From positions 310,001 to 374,000 of the forward strand of contig NC_048557.2 of the NCBI RefSeq assembly GCF_902806685.2: a DNA stretch of 64,000 bases, given 5' to 3'. The notes beneath the pieces are model-generated. The model was not told the origin of the DNA. It saw only the letters and a program-made list of their open reading frames with translations, and ran no database searches. This document shows, piece after piece, positions 1 through 10,997 of this stretch (within the stretch, counting starts at the first letter, position 1; the number at the start of each line of letters is the position of its first letter). The DNA is from Maniola hyperantus. Its lineage: Eukaryota > Arthropoda > Insecta > Lepidoptera > Nymphalidae. The position numbers and the translations under genes were made by a program.

Positions 1-420
1 AGTAGAGTTAAATATGTGGTTTCACTCACACAGTACATTTGTGTATAGTACGTGAGTGCGACAGAATGATTAGTACCGCTTCGCTTCGATTTCTTTGTTT
101 GGCACGCGTCATACAGTTACAACACAAATCGCAATACGATTTATAGACAGACGTCATGGTAAAGGAAAAAAGACTAGTTGGTTAGGTAGGTATATATAGT
201 TGTATGAAACTGTGAATCTTTGCTTTTACAAGTTTGTATATCATGTTGGCGGACCCTTCCACGACCCTGAGGATGTTAACAGCGGGGAAAATAATGTCAA
301 AGCTTGACATACTATCTACTATCATATTTTAATGTCAAATTATCCAATAGAAAATTATTTTATTGATTGACATAAAGCTGAAATAAGACCTTGAGTGTAA
401 AGTTTTGCATTATTTACTCG
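1..420. other. Unassigned AT-rich sequence
   Basis: No coding frame, tRNA or repeat end that I recognise. Confidence 0.4.
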
Positions 421-600
421 ATAAATTTATTTTATTTAGAATACTTTATTGCACACACAAATATATACATACAGAGAAACAATATAAGCTACAGAAAAAT
501 TATACAAGAGGGTGCAAAGGCAGCCTTATTTCTAAAGCAATCTCTTACAGGCAACCTTTGCCGAAATAATAAAATGATTAGAACGCGGGATGGTGCACAA
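421..600 (-). mobile_element. LINE 3'-end fragment
   Basis: Read on the minus strand it ends in TGTGTGCAATAAAGTAT, a polyadenylation-signal-like LINE tail, preceded by a stretch like other lepidopteran LINE 3' UTRs. There is no coding part; it is 5' truncated. The clade cannot be told from the tail. Confidence 0.45.
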
Positions 601-794
601 AGAAAAATCAATAAACATATGAGTAATAGGTACATATTATTACAAAAATAATAGAATACCTACACAAAAAAATACCTACATAAATATAATAATATCTATA
701 TATATATAAATATTACACATACATAATAATATATAATAAAATAAATTTAATGCTGCCGAATCAAAATTGTACCTTAGTCAGGTCATAATACATT

Positions 795-975
795 TAGAGC
801 CTCAATAGATCAACGGTTAAAGGAGCGGACTGAAATCCGAAAGGTAGGTGGTTCAAACCCCGCCCATTGCACTATTGTCGTACCTACTATAAGCTTGACG
901 CTTAGTTGGAGAGGAAAGGGGAATATTAGTCATTTAACATGGCTAATATTGTTTTTAAAAAAAAGACATTACCCT
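795..975 (+). mobile_element. SINE-F, tRNA-derived SINE
   Basis: The head looks like a tRNA with anticodon-loop sequence CTGAAAT (Phe-like) and a B box GGTTCAAACCC. It continues into a non-tRNA body (GCTTGACGCTTAGTTGGAGAGG) that is shared with the copies at 23.2 and 36.7 kb. The shared body and the lack of acceptor-stem pairing argue against a functional tRNA gene. Confidence 0.7.
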
Positions 976-1659
976 GCAAAGTTCCTGATTGAAGTTTTGA
1001 AAAAAGCAACCGCCGAGTTTTTTTCTGGTTATTTTTGGCAGGAAGGGCATTTCAATATTTTTTTTAATTTATTTTTCTATTATCCTATATTTCTATTATT
1101 ATCACTATTATATTTCAAAGGCATTTTCATGTCATAGAGTCCCATTGATTTACAATACTTTTTCAATAAATGGTGTCCATAAAGGCCCAAGAAAGTGAAA
1201 AATAGATCACTTATAACGAGCACTTTTGGGGCAGATAAATCTTATCACCAACCTGTGGGAAAGGTCCGCAATTTTTCTCACATTCACACCTATAAGGTCT
1301 CATATTTAATATCTTACATTTTGTTACAATACCATAGATTTTGTATACATTTTTAACTGTTTCTGATATTCGGGAAAAGTACTAAGATTAGACCACTTAA
1401 TTTTTCAAAGTTTAACCAATTTTAAGCCTCGAGTTGTAAACCGTGAAGCTAAATAATTTACACTTAGAGAGATAAAATGAAGCCAGTTTACAATTATTTA
1501 TACTTCAAATTAAATTTATTATTCACAAACAAAACTAATCGCAGTTTTTGAAGATGAATCGCTAAAACTGTTTCTTTTGAAGTTGCCTTCTTTGGACCAT
1601 GGTCGCCTTGATTGGACCACTAGGTTGTCATCAATGCACTTCAACTAATTTGTTTGTTT
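976..1659. other. Unassigned AT-rich sequence
   Basis: No ORF of note, no terminal repeats and no tandem repeat recognised. Confidence 0.4.
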
Positions 1660-1758
1660 GTCTAAAAAAGGATTTTTGAAAATTCAACCCTTGAGGGGGT
1701 ACAACAAGGGATTGAAATTTATGTAGTCCACGCGGACGAAGTCGCTAGCATAAGCTAG
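1660..1758 (+). mobile_element. Hel-E Helitron 3' fragment
   Basis: Only the last 100 bp remain: the AAAAAGGATTTTTGAAAATTC block, then the hairpin around GCGGACGAAGTCGC and the CTAG end, followed by T as expected for Helitron insertion between A and T. Confidence 0.65.
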
Positions 1759-2057
1759 TTTTACAAATTACGCAAAAATCAAGCTAAAAAGTTGTACTGC
1801 CTGAATAGGTACTATGTATGTAACTTTGCGAAGTGTAGGTAAATAAAGTTTTCGTTTGTCGAGAGTCATTTATTTTTCAAAGCTGAAACGGCATTATGCC
1901 TGAAGAAATAGGCGAGAACTCTATAGAGAATTTTCAATGGAGAATAATCTAAATGGTGCAGAAATTACATTTCAAATGCAACCTTTTTATCATATCATTT
2001 TTATAATCCTCCATCTTTTACACGACAGTAATATTTCTATAACTATCTACACTAATA

Positions 2058-2094
2058 TTCATCATCATCATCAACCGATAGACCACCACCACCG
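2058..2094 (-). mobile_element. RTE LINE 3' tail remnant
   Basis: (ATC)n followed by AACCGATAGACC is the reverse complement of the RTE 3' end GTCTATCGGTT(GATGAT)n seen better at 42.2 and 51.6 kb. Confidence 0.4.
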
Positions 2095-2096
2095 CA

Positions 2097-2158
2097 TAGC
2101 ACCAGGTGAGATTGCAGTCAAGAGCTAACTTGTATCTTAATTAAAAAAATTAAAAAAT
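2097..2158 (+). mobile_element. SINE-L 3' tail fragment
   Basis: Contains CACCAGGTGAGATTGCAGTC, then AACTTGTATCT and an A-rich tail, as at the 3' end of SINE-L. The head is missing. Confidence 0.6.
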
Positions 2159-2160
2159 AA

Positions 2161-2516
2161 CCGGCCAAGTGCGAGTCAGACTCGCGCACCGAGGGTTCCG
2201 TATTACAGTCGTATTTTTAGACATTTTGCACGATCAATCAAAAACTTTATTTGGCATGCGTAAAAATAAATGAAAATCTTTTTTAGAATTTAAAGGTAAA
2301 ACCCTTTCATTTATGATACCACACTTGGCATATTAATCTAATTTTTTTGTGATGTACAAATTCATTTAAAAATTACGTGTGCTATAAGACCTACCTACCT
2401 GCCAGATTTTGTGATTCTGAAGTACCCTATAGGTTTCTTGACAGACACGACATACAGACAACAAAGTGATCCTATAAGGGTTCTATTTTTCCTTTTGAGG
2501 TACGGAACCCTAAAAA
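2161..2516 (+). mobile_element. CCGG interspersed repeat
   Basis: Begins CCGGCCAAGTGCGAGTC and ends GAGGTACGGAACCCTAAAAA. The subterminal AGGGTTCCGTA near the left end and TACGGAACCCT at the right are inverted repeats. It is non-coding and shorter than the 9.3-kb copy by internal deletion. The class is uncertain; I regard it as a non-autonomous element. Confidence 0.65.
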
Positions 2517-2577
2517 ACTTATAAAACCCTAATTCTCTCTCAGACACACAATATGACACATAGTTTGAAAAGTCGAT

Positions 2578-2742
2578 AGTAAGGTCCCAAGGTGCTGGAA
2601 TGGCGACCTCACAGCATTGGAAGATCACCGACTAGGTGGACAGCCGGCATCAAACGAGTTGCAGGGAGCCGCTGGATCCAGGCGGCGCAAGACCCTAAAA
2701 ATACTTATGTCCGGCAGAGGACATCTACCGGTTAATGAGGAT
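2578..2742 (+). mobile_element. RTE LINE ORF2 3'-end fragment
   Basis: Decayed C-terminus of an RTE-type reverse transcriptase (frames corresponding to WRPRTG..RRPTRWTDDI..RVAGSRWIQAAQD), ending GTTAATGAGGATGAT. Stops and frameshifts are present, so it is a dead 5'-truncated copy. Confidence 0.7.
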
Positions 2743-2957
2743 GATAAAAAGTCTTACCTTAAGAGATAAAAAATATCCAGTAAAAGGGAAGACAATAATA
2801 AATCTACTCGCATCGAGGTACCTACCTGCTGGAACATTCCTCAATTACACCCAAAAGGTCGGCAATTCACTTAAACAAGCCCTCTCCTGCTGCCCGAATA
2901 ATACCGCTTTGGGACCTCCTGATTTATGAATATGTGAGAAATACTTCCAACTTGAAC

Positions 2958-3328
2958 GAGGATAGCTAAGGGTTAAGACGTCGGCCTTCTTTTCGAGAGG
3001 TCTAGGGTTCGATCCCGAACACGCATCTCTAGGTGACTTGTAGGAGTTATGTGCGTTTTAAGCAATTAAATATCACTTGCTTTAATTGTGAAGTGAGTGA
3101 ACGCAGATGCCTTAGAGTTCTCCAAGGTGTGTGAATTCTGCCAATCTGCACTGGACCAGCGTGGCAGTCTATGGCTTTATTTCATTCTGAGAGGAGATCC
3201 ACAGAACAAATTAATAACAAAGACCTATAAATACTCTGAGATAAACTGATTCCTAGTTCTATATCCGGAGAGAAGACCCGTACTCAGTAGTGGCCCGGCA
3301 ATAAGTTGTTGATAATGATGATGATGAT
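2958..3328 (+). mobile_element. SINE-R, tRNA-derived SINE
   Basis: A box TAGCTAAGGGTTAAGACG and B box GGTTCGATCCC, then the SINE-R body (TTATGTGCGTTTTAAGCAAT, CACTTGCTTTAA, CCAATCTGCACTGG) and a (GATGAT)n tail. Near full length, diverged. Confidence 0.75.
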
Positions 3329-3701
3329 TGCCTCAAAATGCCCCTCTAGCTAGAGGGTCGTGCTACGGAATCCAAAAACGAACTAAGCGCAACAAATAAA
3401 TACTTGATTCGATGTACTTACTAAAGTCTACATTGGTCAAACTGTCAACAAAGGTCAGTGTGCACTGTGCTGTAAACTCGGCTTCTATTCTATACAAGTA
3501 TCTGAGGGGCCTCCAAGGCAAGGAGCTTTTAGTTGATTGAATTGTCAAGCACCCATTGCGAGCGCTACACGGTTCACGAAGAGCTCCATATTTCGGTCGC
3601 ACCGTACAAAAAGTCCACAGAAAGTTGTCAAAGTTCTAGAGTGGATATTGGATAGTAGAAGAGATCGGCGTTATATTGCTACTTTTACACACATATATAT
3701 A
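3329..3701. other. Unassigned sequence
   Basis: Contains GCCCCTCTAGCTAGAGGG, a short palindrome, but no repeat family or conserved protein that I recognise. Confidence 0.35.
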
Positions 3702-3897
3702 TCTATATATAAAAATGAATCGCTAAATGTGTTGCTGATCGCAAATCTTGAGAACAGCTGAACCGATTTCGCTAATTCTTTTTTATAATATTCCTTGAAG
3801 TACGAGGATGGTTCTTACGGAGAGAAAAATTTAAAGTATTAAAAAAATTATTAAAGAATCGACTGTTAGGTGGTACGAAGTTCGCCGGGTCCACTAG
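3702..3897 (+). mobile_element. Hel-F Helitron, complete ends
   Basis: Starts A/TCTATATATAAAAATGAAT and ends CGCCGGGTCCACTAG/T. The 196-bp element is non-coding and matches the inverted copy at 12900-13082. TC start, CTAG end and the A/T target fit a non-autonomous Helitron. Confidence 0.65.
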
Positions 3898-4300
3898 TTT
3901 TTTAATAAAAATGGTGACCAAAAGAGCAGGTGGGTCACCTGATGTTAAGTGATTACCGCCGCCCATGAACATTGGTATTACAAGAGGAACCACCAATGCG
4001 TTGCCGGCCTTTCAGGAATTTGTTGGTATAACCCCATGCTGAAATCTAATGGGAACACCGTCGAAGGGAGTTGATTCAACAATTTGCATGTGCGTGGAAA
4101 AAGGATGTGGCACAGCGGTCGAAGTGCACCAGACACCCAGGTGGTGAGGGTGAAATTGTTTGTGGTGGCCTGCGGTGCGGTTGTAGAAAAAGGTGGGTGG
4201 AATGAGATCAAACAACTCTTCAGAGCACTTCCCATTATAAAGGCGATAGAACACGCAAATAGAGCTAACGTCTCTGCGGTGCTCCAAGCTTTCCAACGAG
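3898..4300 (-). pseudogene. Jockey/R1-like LINE ORF2 C-terminus, decayed
   Basis: On the minus strand, frames read SICVFYRLYNGKCSEELFDL and later NQLPSTVFPLDFSMGLYQQI, the conserved C-terminal tail of insect Jockey/R1-like reverse transcriptases. The two stretches lie in different frames, so there is at least one frameshift. A GGTGGGTCACCTGATGTTAAG tail follows near 3920. It lies head to head with the LINE at 4340. Confidence 0.7.
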
Positions 4301-4339
4301 CTGGTTTTCGTTTATTATATCAACAGTTTTATAATACCT

Positions 4340-4770
4340 TTGGGTTTGGGCTATGTTAGTGGTTCTACTGCAGATTTCCTCATTTCCTTTAGAGAAATCC
4401 TTCAGAAAAGAAAAGTTTGGGACATCACCGGCCTATCGGTATTCTACAGGATATGTGTCCAAGAATTTTTTGTCCTGGTTCCTCCTTCACCTTTCTACTA
4501 TCGTATCGCAAGGCATCGCCAAGGTCTGCACCCGTCCTTAATCGAAATTCCACGGAAACGTACGTACGAAGCGATTTGCCTCCTCATTTCTAATTTGAAC
4601 AGCAAAGATTTGGAACGCCCTTCCAGTATCAGTTTTTCCCTCCAATTATAATATGGGTACCTTCAAGTCAAGACTAAATAGGCATCTTCTAGGCAAGTGC
4701 GCTCCATCTTAGGCTGCATCATCTCTTGCTAACAAGTCGGATTGCAACCAATTAATTTAAAAAAAACGAA
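4340..4770 (+). pseudogene. Second Jockey/R1-like LINE ORF2 C-terminus, decayed
   Basis: Plus-strand frames give LSVFYRICVQEFFVLVPPSP, then after a frame change KIWNALPVSVFPSNYNMGTF and RLNRHLLGKCAPS. This is a different subfamily from its neighbour at 3898. The 3' UTR matches the fragment at 43.5 kb. Stops and frameshifts make it inactive. Confidence 0.7.
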
Positions 4771-5038
4771 TATAGCCCTCTCCGTATTATAACTTGCTGA
4801 GCGATAGAATTTGTGGTTCAGGCCGCTTGTAAGTGTCCACAGGAAAGTTTAGGGATGTGTACCTACCTAATTCAGCCTTGTAAGTACGCCTACTGACCCA
4901 AGTTTACATGGGTTGAGTCAAATGACCTGAAGAAACACCTGTTTTGGCACCTACAATCATTGAGTTGACACCATAGAGTTATATGAAGCGTTAACAAGGC
5001 AATGAAATTTTATTTTGGTTAAGTAATCAGCAAACGAA

Positions 5039-5310
5039 GATATAGCCTATTGGTTAAGACATCGGCCTTCTATTCAGGAGGTCAGGGTTCGATCTCGGGC
5101 ACGAACCGCTAATTTTTCGAGGTTATGTGCGTTCTAAGCAATAAAATATCACTTGCTTTAACGGTGAAGAAATTTTTGTGCAGAGACTGGCATGCCTGAG
5201 AGTTCTCCATAATCTTCTCAAAGGTGTGTAAAGTCTGCTAATCTGCACTTGGCCAGCGTGGACTATGGCCAAACCCTTCTCATTCTGAATGTAGAGAGGA
5301 GAGAAAATAA
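5039..5310 (+). mobile_element. SINE-R
   Basis: Head TATAGCCTATTGGTTAAGAC and B box GGTTCGATCTC, full body, but cut off before the GAT tail (ends near GAGAGGAGAG). Confidence 0.75.
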
Positions 5311-5645
5311 ATAAAATTGATCGGATAAAATGTATCCTAGACACTTACAGGTTCAGCCAATATGGCGGGTCTTGTTCACTTCCGTTTCCTGTGCTTTGAA
5401 AGCTCAAGCAAGGAAATTCACGGTATTGAGTTAAACGCTTAGCTGAGGCCAGCAATTACGTCATTTCCTCTTTCCTGCGCGATCCGATTATATTTGGGGC
5501 AATTTTTGGTATTCTTAAGTGTCCAATTTATTTTTACAATGCAAGTTAAAATAAATTGGCTACTTTTTTACGATTTTACTTTTAATACGATAATTTGATT
5601 TTTGATGACTTGAGCGTTTTGCGCTCTTATTCGTATCCGATTCGT
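5311..5645. other. Unassigned sequence
   Basis: No repeat ends or coding potential noted. Confidence 0.35.
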
Positions 5646-5968
5646 CATCATCATCAGCATGATCAACCCATCGCCGGCTCACTACAGACCACGGGACTTG
5701 TCTCAGAGTGAGAAGAGTTTTGGCCATAGTCTAACACGCTGGCCATGTGCGGATTGGTAGACTTCACACACCTTTGAACCAGAACAATATGGAGAACTCT
5801 CAGGCATGCAGGCTTCCTCACGATGTTTTCCTTCACCGTTAAAGCAAGTGATATTTAATTACTAAAAACGCACATAACTCCGAAAAGTTAGAGGTGCGTG
5901 CCCAGGATCGAACCCCCGACCTCCGATTGTAAGGCGGATGGACGTCCTAATTACTAGGCTATTACAGC
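5646..5968 (-). mobile_element. SINE-R, near full length
   Basis: Runs from a (ATC)n tail at 5646 through the body to a tRNA head at 5968 (reverse complement of TAGCCTAGTAATTAGGACGTCC and GGTTCGATCCT). Confidence 0.8.
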
Positions 5969-6060
5969 ATTCGATTCATATTCCTATACAAAGTCATTAT
6001 ATTGTCTTCCATACAATTCTTGACTTTTGCCTATCTGAAGTTTTTTAGCGGCAAAATCAG

Positions 6061-6216
6061 TACCCTTATTATAAATGCGAAAGTGTGTTTGTTTGTTGGT
6101 TTGTACTTCAATCACGTCGCAACAGAGCAACAGATTGACGTGATTTTATGCACGGATAGGTATAATCAAAGACCTGGAGAGTGACATAAAATACTTTTTA
6201 ACCCGGCGTCAGCTAG
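6061..6216 (+). mobile_element. Hel-D Helitron, internally deleted
   Basis: Starts TACCCTTATTATAAATGCGAAAG and ends CAGCTAG/T; the CCCGGGATTTT...GCGGACGAAG segment before the end is deleted. Confidence 0.65.
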
Positions 6217-6559
6217 TATTAAATATTTACTAAAAATTATTATGGTACCTGCTGATACACAAAAAACACTTTTCCAAATTGTTAATAATCTTAAAGAAAA
6301 TATAATTTGAATAAAAGGAAAAAACGCAAACAAATAACGAAACCAATAAGATCCTCCGTCCATTTTATTTATTCATTTTCGGTTTCTTCAGTCCATTTTT
6401 TACGGTCTGATTTTTTCCCTATTTCCTTCCACTTTTGCCCCATCAATCATCGTAAGCTGGGCATTGTTATACCATTACTGTGGACCTCGGGGAGCACTCC
6501 TTAGGCCTTACTAATGTAGTATTGTATAACTCAACACTTTTTATGTGGGCAATATCTAT
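6217..6559. other. Unassigned sequence
   Basis: AT-rich; no features recognised. Confidence 0.35.
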
Positions 6560-6730
6560 CTCATCATCATCATTAACGCACATTGCTGGCACGCTGAGCA
6601 CGAGTTTCTTCTCAAAATTAAAGAGTCACCACATAGTCCACCTTTACAAGACTTCACACACCTTTGGGAACATCATGGAGATCTCTCAGGCATGTACGTT
6701 CCCTCACGATGTGTTCCTTCACCGTTAAAC
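6560..6730 (-). mobile_element. SINE-R 3' half
   Basis: (ATC)n tail, then CTTCACACACCTTTGGGAAC and CTCACGATGTGTTCCTTCACC. The tRNA head is absent. Confidence 0.65.
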
Positions 6731-7126
6731 ATGTCGTTCTTTACGTACAATTCTTAAATCCTCTGGACAAAGTTGCGGGTCTTATCTAGTAAGTAATAAA
6801 CATATTATTAGAAATTCTTGTATATTAAACAAGCCATAAACATGATGGAAAACCTAATTTCGCAAGAAGAAACAGAAATACAAGGTTGCATTTAGCTCGC
6901 AATACAGAAACACAATGCCCTTAAGGGCAGCTCATTTTTTCACTTTTCCCGCGCGATGCTAGCGCCATCCATCAACCTGATCCGCCATTGTTGTGGCGGT
7001 GCTGCTCCCACTCATTGCTAATATTGTATTGTGTTGTATTTCTTGTACGAGTGTCTATTGAATAGACTAATGTATATTTGTATACAGGTTGCTGCAGGAT
7101 ATAATTTATTAATATCGTTTATCCAT
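6731..7126. other. Unassigned sequence
   Basis: No support for a gene or repeat. Confidence 0.35.
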
Positions 7127-7345
7127 ATCCAAACTAATATTATGAATGCGAAAGTGTGTCTGTCTGTCTGTCCGTCTGTCTGTCTGCTAGGCTTTCACGG
7201 CCCATCCGTTCAACCGATTTTGAGGAAATTTGGTACAACAATAGCTCGCATCCCGCGGAAGGGCATATGCTACTCTTTATCCCAGAAAATCAAAAAGTTC
7301 CCACGGGATTTCTAGAAACCTAAATCCTAGACCATATTTTTGACG
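7127..7345 (+). mobile_element. Hel-D-like Helitron, 3' truncated
   Basis: TCCAAACTAATATTATGAATGCG start, (TCTG)n run, then the TTTATCCCAGAAAATCAAAA block. The CTAG terminus is missing. Confidence 0.6.
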
Positions 7346-7396
7346 CATAGAGCAAATATGGCGAGGCCTTTCTTAAAATTTATGCATTATACATTA

Positions 7397-8043
7397 CTAG
7401 CTTATGCTCGCGACTTCGTCCGCGTGGACTACACAAATTTCAAATCCCTGTTTAACCCCCTTAGGGGTAGAATTTTCAAAAATCCTTTCTTAGCGGATAC
7501 CTACGTCATAATACTATCTGCATGACAAATTTCAGCCCAATCTGTCCAGTACTTTGAGCAGTGCGTAAGTTGATAGATCAGTCAGTTAGTCACCATAAGG
7601 CAGTGGTCCGCCGGCGAGAAAACAACTAACTATTGGCGATTTTCTCTCTCAACAAACGCACGATAAATGTACCTACATACACTAAAGAGAGGTATATCAA
7701 AAGTTGCTCTCTGACTATTTGCACTGCCGGCGACGACTCGCTTTACTAGTTTTGTCGCTGAGCTACGAGCTTTCAAAAATAAACTCGCTCAGCGATGCTC
7801 GCTCGCTTGAATACGTGACGCGAGCGCAGGTTCGCAGGTTTGCAGGACTGAGCGACCGCGAGCGAATGGCGCGAAACGCGAGAATCGCTCGTCGCACTTG
7901 CACACTCGCTTATAGCTCGGCGATAAAACTATCGAACCTACACACTCGCTTCCCGCTGATCGCCAACTCGTTTAAGTTTCTCGTTGTACTCGTTTCTCGT
8001 TCATCATCGGCGGTCGGACTGCCTTAGCTTTTCTATATTTAGA
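7397..8043 (-). mobile_element. Hel-E Helitron split by MITE-H
   Basis: CTAG terminus at 7397-7400 and TCTAAATATAG start (reverse complement) at 8043. The Helitron body stops at GTTAGTCACC (7594) and resumes at CTTTTCTATATTTAGA after the MITE at 7598-8024. Confidence 0.7.
7598..8024. mobile_element. MITE-H, TIR element with TA target
   Basis: Terminal inverted repeats AGGCAGTGGTCCGCCGGCGA / AGGCAGTCCGACCGCCGATG (imperfect), flanked by TA on both sides. The 427-bp body is GC-rich with many GCTCGC words and non-coding. TA TSD and TIRs suggest a Tc1/mariner-type relative. Nested in Hel-E. Confidence 0.6.
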
Positions 8044-8269
8044 TTTCGGAGGTTATAAGCCTACATAGTACATACATCAACCAGTCATCAGTGTAACGCT
8101 ATAATTAGTGGCAAATATGCGACATGATATTTGATGTGGCTCATCCCGCGCAATTACCGCGCAGCTATTTGCGTTATCAATCAAACCCGGAACGTTATCA
8201 TGATAATTGCAGAGCGGGATTCATATTAGCGTCGTATATCATACTATTGTATAGGCTTAGAGGAAATTA

Positions 8270-8450
8270 CAGTGCGACAAGGCTCTTTTGGCGCGTGGCG
8301 AAAATCGGAACTAACGTGGCCGTCAAGTGTCCCCTTTGTTTTTGTTTGAATAGTCTAAGCTTGGACGTCGTCCAAGAGTCTAAGCCTCTGTTCTCTAACA
8401 GCGCCCCCCTGTCAATGTCATTCAAGTGCCAAAAGAGCGTTGTCGCACTG
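8270..8450. mobile_element. MITE-I, 181 bp, TA target
   Basis: TIRs CAGTGCGACAAGGCTCTTTT and CAGTGCGACAACGCTCTTTT (one mismatch in 20), flanked by TA. An internal hairpin AGTCTAAGCTTGGACG..CGTCCAAGAGTCTAAG is also present. Tc1/mariner-type by TSD. Confidence 0.75.
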
Positions 8451-8471
8451 TAGGCTGCTTTTGAACCAGAG

Positions 8472-9108
8472 AGTGTTGTGAGCATGGGCGGATAAGGTGC
8501 GCTGGGGTCTTAGTAGTGGGAGGTCCCACGTTCGCTTCCCGGCAGGTGTTAGGAATTTGACAATTTCTAAATTTCTGGTCTGTACCCGTAGTACAAGATT
8601 TTACGTCTCACCAAACCAAACCAAATACGAGAGTCGAAATACTTCCGCGTTACAGTAAACTGGATCTTAAATGCCTTGTTTTAAAGCTCAAGTTTGTCTA
8701 CACTTCTACAGCCAGCGCTCCAAGCGGAAACATTGCGCAATTAAAATCAGTGGCATTGAATATTTGACTTCAGTTCAAGGCTGTTTAGGTCCATTTTACT
8801 GTAACGCGGAAGTATTTCGACTCTCGAATTTGGTTTGGTTTGGTGAGACGTAAAATCTTGTACTACGGGTACTGGTCTGGTGGGAGGCTTCGTCCATAGC
8901 TAGTTACCACGCTACTAATAAAGCCATGCCGCCAAGCGATTTGGAGTTCCGGTACGATGCCGTGTAGAAACCAAAGGTGTATGGGTTCAGTAAAAACTGC
9001 CATACTCCTTTCATGTTAGCCCGCTTCCATCTAAAGACTGCACCATCACTTTCCACCAAGTGAGATTGCAGTCAAGGGTCAACTTGTATCTGAATTAAAA
9101 AAATCAAA
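8472..9108 (+). mobile_element. SINE-L split by MITE-A
   Basis: tRNA-like head (AGTGGGAGGTCCCACGTTCG; B box decayed), body GGTCTGGTGGGAGGCTTCG, and tail AACTTGTATCTGAATTAAAA. The SINE stops at CTGGTCTG (8582) and resumes at CTGGTCTGGTGGG (8872). Confidence 0.8.
8583..8871. mobile_element. MITE-A, 289 bp, CTG target duplication
   Basis: Begins TACCCGTAGTACAAGATTTT and ends with its reverse complement. Long imperfect TIRs extend about 75 bp and include the CCAAACCAAACCAAA block. CTG flanks both sides (8580-8582, 8872-8874). The internal reading frames are accidental. Confidence 0.85.
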
Positions 9109-9112
9109 ATCG

Positions 9113-9188
9113 TTTCAGTAGTTCCAGAGATTACTGCCTACAAACAAACTTACAAACTCTACCTCTTTACAATATTATTAGTATAGAT
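9113..9188 (-). mobile_element. Hel-G Helitron 5' fragment
   Basis: Reverse complement of the ACTAATATTATAAAGAG..GTTTGTTTGTAG..AGTAATCTCTGGAACTACT start seen in the copy at 19.9 kb. Confidence 0.5.
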
Positions 9189-9326
9189 AAATCAGAGCTC
9201 AATAATATCCCATTAGAAGATTTCCCATTAGAAAGGATATATTGAATCCACTTATCCCGTAAGGCATTAGGGTAAGCTGGCCCGAAATATTATTATCTTG
9301 ACGCCCTCCATTAACAAAAAAAAAAA

Positions 9327-9749
9327 CCGGCCAAGTGCGATTCAGGCTCGCAAACCGAGGGTTCCGTACTACAGTCGTATTTTTCGACATTTTGCATGAT
9401 AATTCAAAAACTATGATGAATAAAAATAAATAAAAATCTGTTTTAGAATGCACAGGCGAAGCCCTTTCATGTGATACCCCACTTGATATAGTTATCTTAC
9501 TGCAAAAATTGAAAATACTAATTTTTAGTTCATGAACACAATTTAATTTTTTTGTGTGATGTAACCACAAATTCACGGTTTTCTGATTTTTCCCAGAATG
9601 CTTCCTAAAAGACCTACTTACCTGCCAAATTTCATGATTCTAGGTCAACGGGACGTACCCTGTAGGTTTCTTAACAGACAGACAGACAGACAACAAAGTG
9701 ATCCCTATAAGGGTTCCGTTTTTCCTTTTGAGGTACGGAAGCCTAAAAA
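9327..9749 (+). mobile_element. CCGG repeat, near full length
   Basis: CCGGCCAAGTGCGATTC start and GAGGTACGGAAGCCTAAAAA end, with GACAGACAGACAGACAACAA before the right end. Useful reference copy for the palindrome-bearing copy at 44.4 kb. Confidence 0.7.
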
Positions 9750-10021
9750 TACCTAAAGATTTGTTCATACATAAAACATCTTTTCACGGCTCTTTAATTC
9801 CAAGGTCTTTTGTAGTACACGGCCATTTCACGGCACTTTAATCCCGACATTCTCCGCCCGCCCGCCCATTAAAAAGAACCTTCCTCGGTCAAACCCGATA
9901 CCATACAGGTTGTATTTATAAAGGAGGAAGGGCATAAAAAATAACAGGGCATAACGTCACCCCCGTTATGGGGCTCTATCGGACGGAACACGTCTATTTA
10001 TAAAGGGTAAAGTGGTATCTG

Positions 10022-10856
10022 TACGCTTAATACGAGATTTTATACCTCACGAACGTTGATAGTATTCGAGTGTCGAAAACCTTCCGCATTATTGTAAACT
10101 GGATCTTAACTGCCTTGTTTTAAAGCTCAAGTTTGTCTACACATCTACAGCCAGCGCTCCAAGCGGAAACGTTGCGAAATTAAAATCAGTGGCATTGAAT
10201 TTTTGACGTCAATTCAAGGCTGTTTAGGTCAATTTTACTTTAACGGTATTGTGTTTCGACTCTAGCAACGACGAATTCTAGCAACGTTTGGTGAGACGTA
10301 AAATCTTATACTAAGGGCCGGTTGTTTCAACAAACTTTGACGGACACGTAACCTTTAAATATGGCGCTAACGAACGTAAGTAAAGAAAAAGCGTTGATTC
10401 AGCATCTATTAGCGCTAACGTTCGTTAAAAAGTTACGTTTACGTTAACCAGTGCTGGCGCCATTGGTGATCGTCAAATCAGTTCGTAACTTCATACTTCT
10501 TACAAACGGAATATTTTATGTACAAATTATAATGGAATCAATTTAATTCAAAGCTTTTAATGATAGTTTTTTTTAAAGATTTTGTAAGAAAGAAAAAGTG
10601 TTTAAAATGCGAAGTAGCAATATTAATAACTATGTATATAATTTAATATACTTAAAATGAAATAAGAAAAGGATACGAAGAAGTAAGTTAATTTTTAGGG
10701 TTAGTTTCGCAACCAAAATAACAATGACGAACAGTTTTTTGTACAATGAAGCAACGCACTTAAATTAACAGATGTTAAAGTTCGTCTACGTCCGTTAAAT
10801 TTTAACGAACGGATCTTACGAAGACCAATGGTTTGAAACAACCGGCCCTAAGCGTA
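10022..10856. mobile_element. MITE-A copy carrying a nested MITE-B
   Basis: Left end TACGCTTAATACGAGATTTT, right end ..CTTATACTAA[insert]GCGTA. CTG target duplication at 10019-10021 and 10857-10859. Diverged from the other three copies. Removing 10315-10851 gives an ordinary MITE-A end. Confidence 0.8.
10315..10848. mobile_element. MITE-B, 534 bp, TAA target duplication
   Basis: TIRs GGGCCGGTTGTTTCAA at both ends, flanked by TAA at 10312-10314 and 10849-10851. The interior holds GCGCTAACGTTCGTTA-type inverted repeats. The 3-bp TWA target resembles PIF/Harbinger. Non-coding. Confidence 0.8.
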
Positions 10857-10997
10857 CTGGCGAAATATTACGCCCCTCAGTTTAACTATAGAGACATGAA
10901 TGGGGTACCGGGCACAGTGCTTTATGGTGCCGGTTTTGGGGCTGCCGAATGTTTTCTTAGTTAAAAGGAACCTTTTTGTAAATAATTTATTTAAGAA

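Noticed and set aside
795..870. tRNA-Phe-like gene
   Set aside because: Good A and B boxes and an anticodon-like GAA, but the sequence continues into a SINE body found at two other places; acceptor-stem pairing is poor.
7704..8027. 107-codon open frame
   Set aside because: It lies inside GC-rich MITE-H and is made of repeated GCTCGC words.
8671..8853. Repeated 60-codon open frame, also near 13474-13656
   Set aside because: Both lie inside MITE-A and arise from its inverted repeats; no coding constraint is visible.
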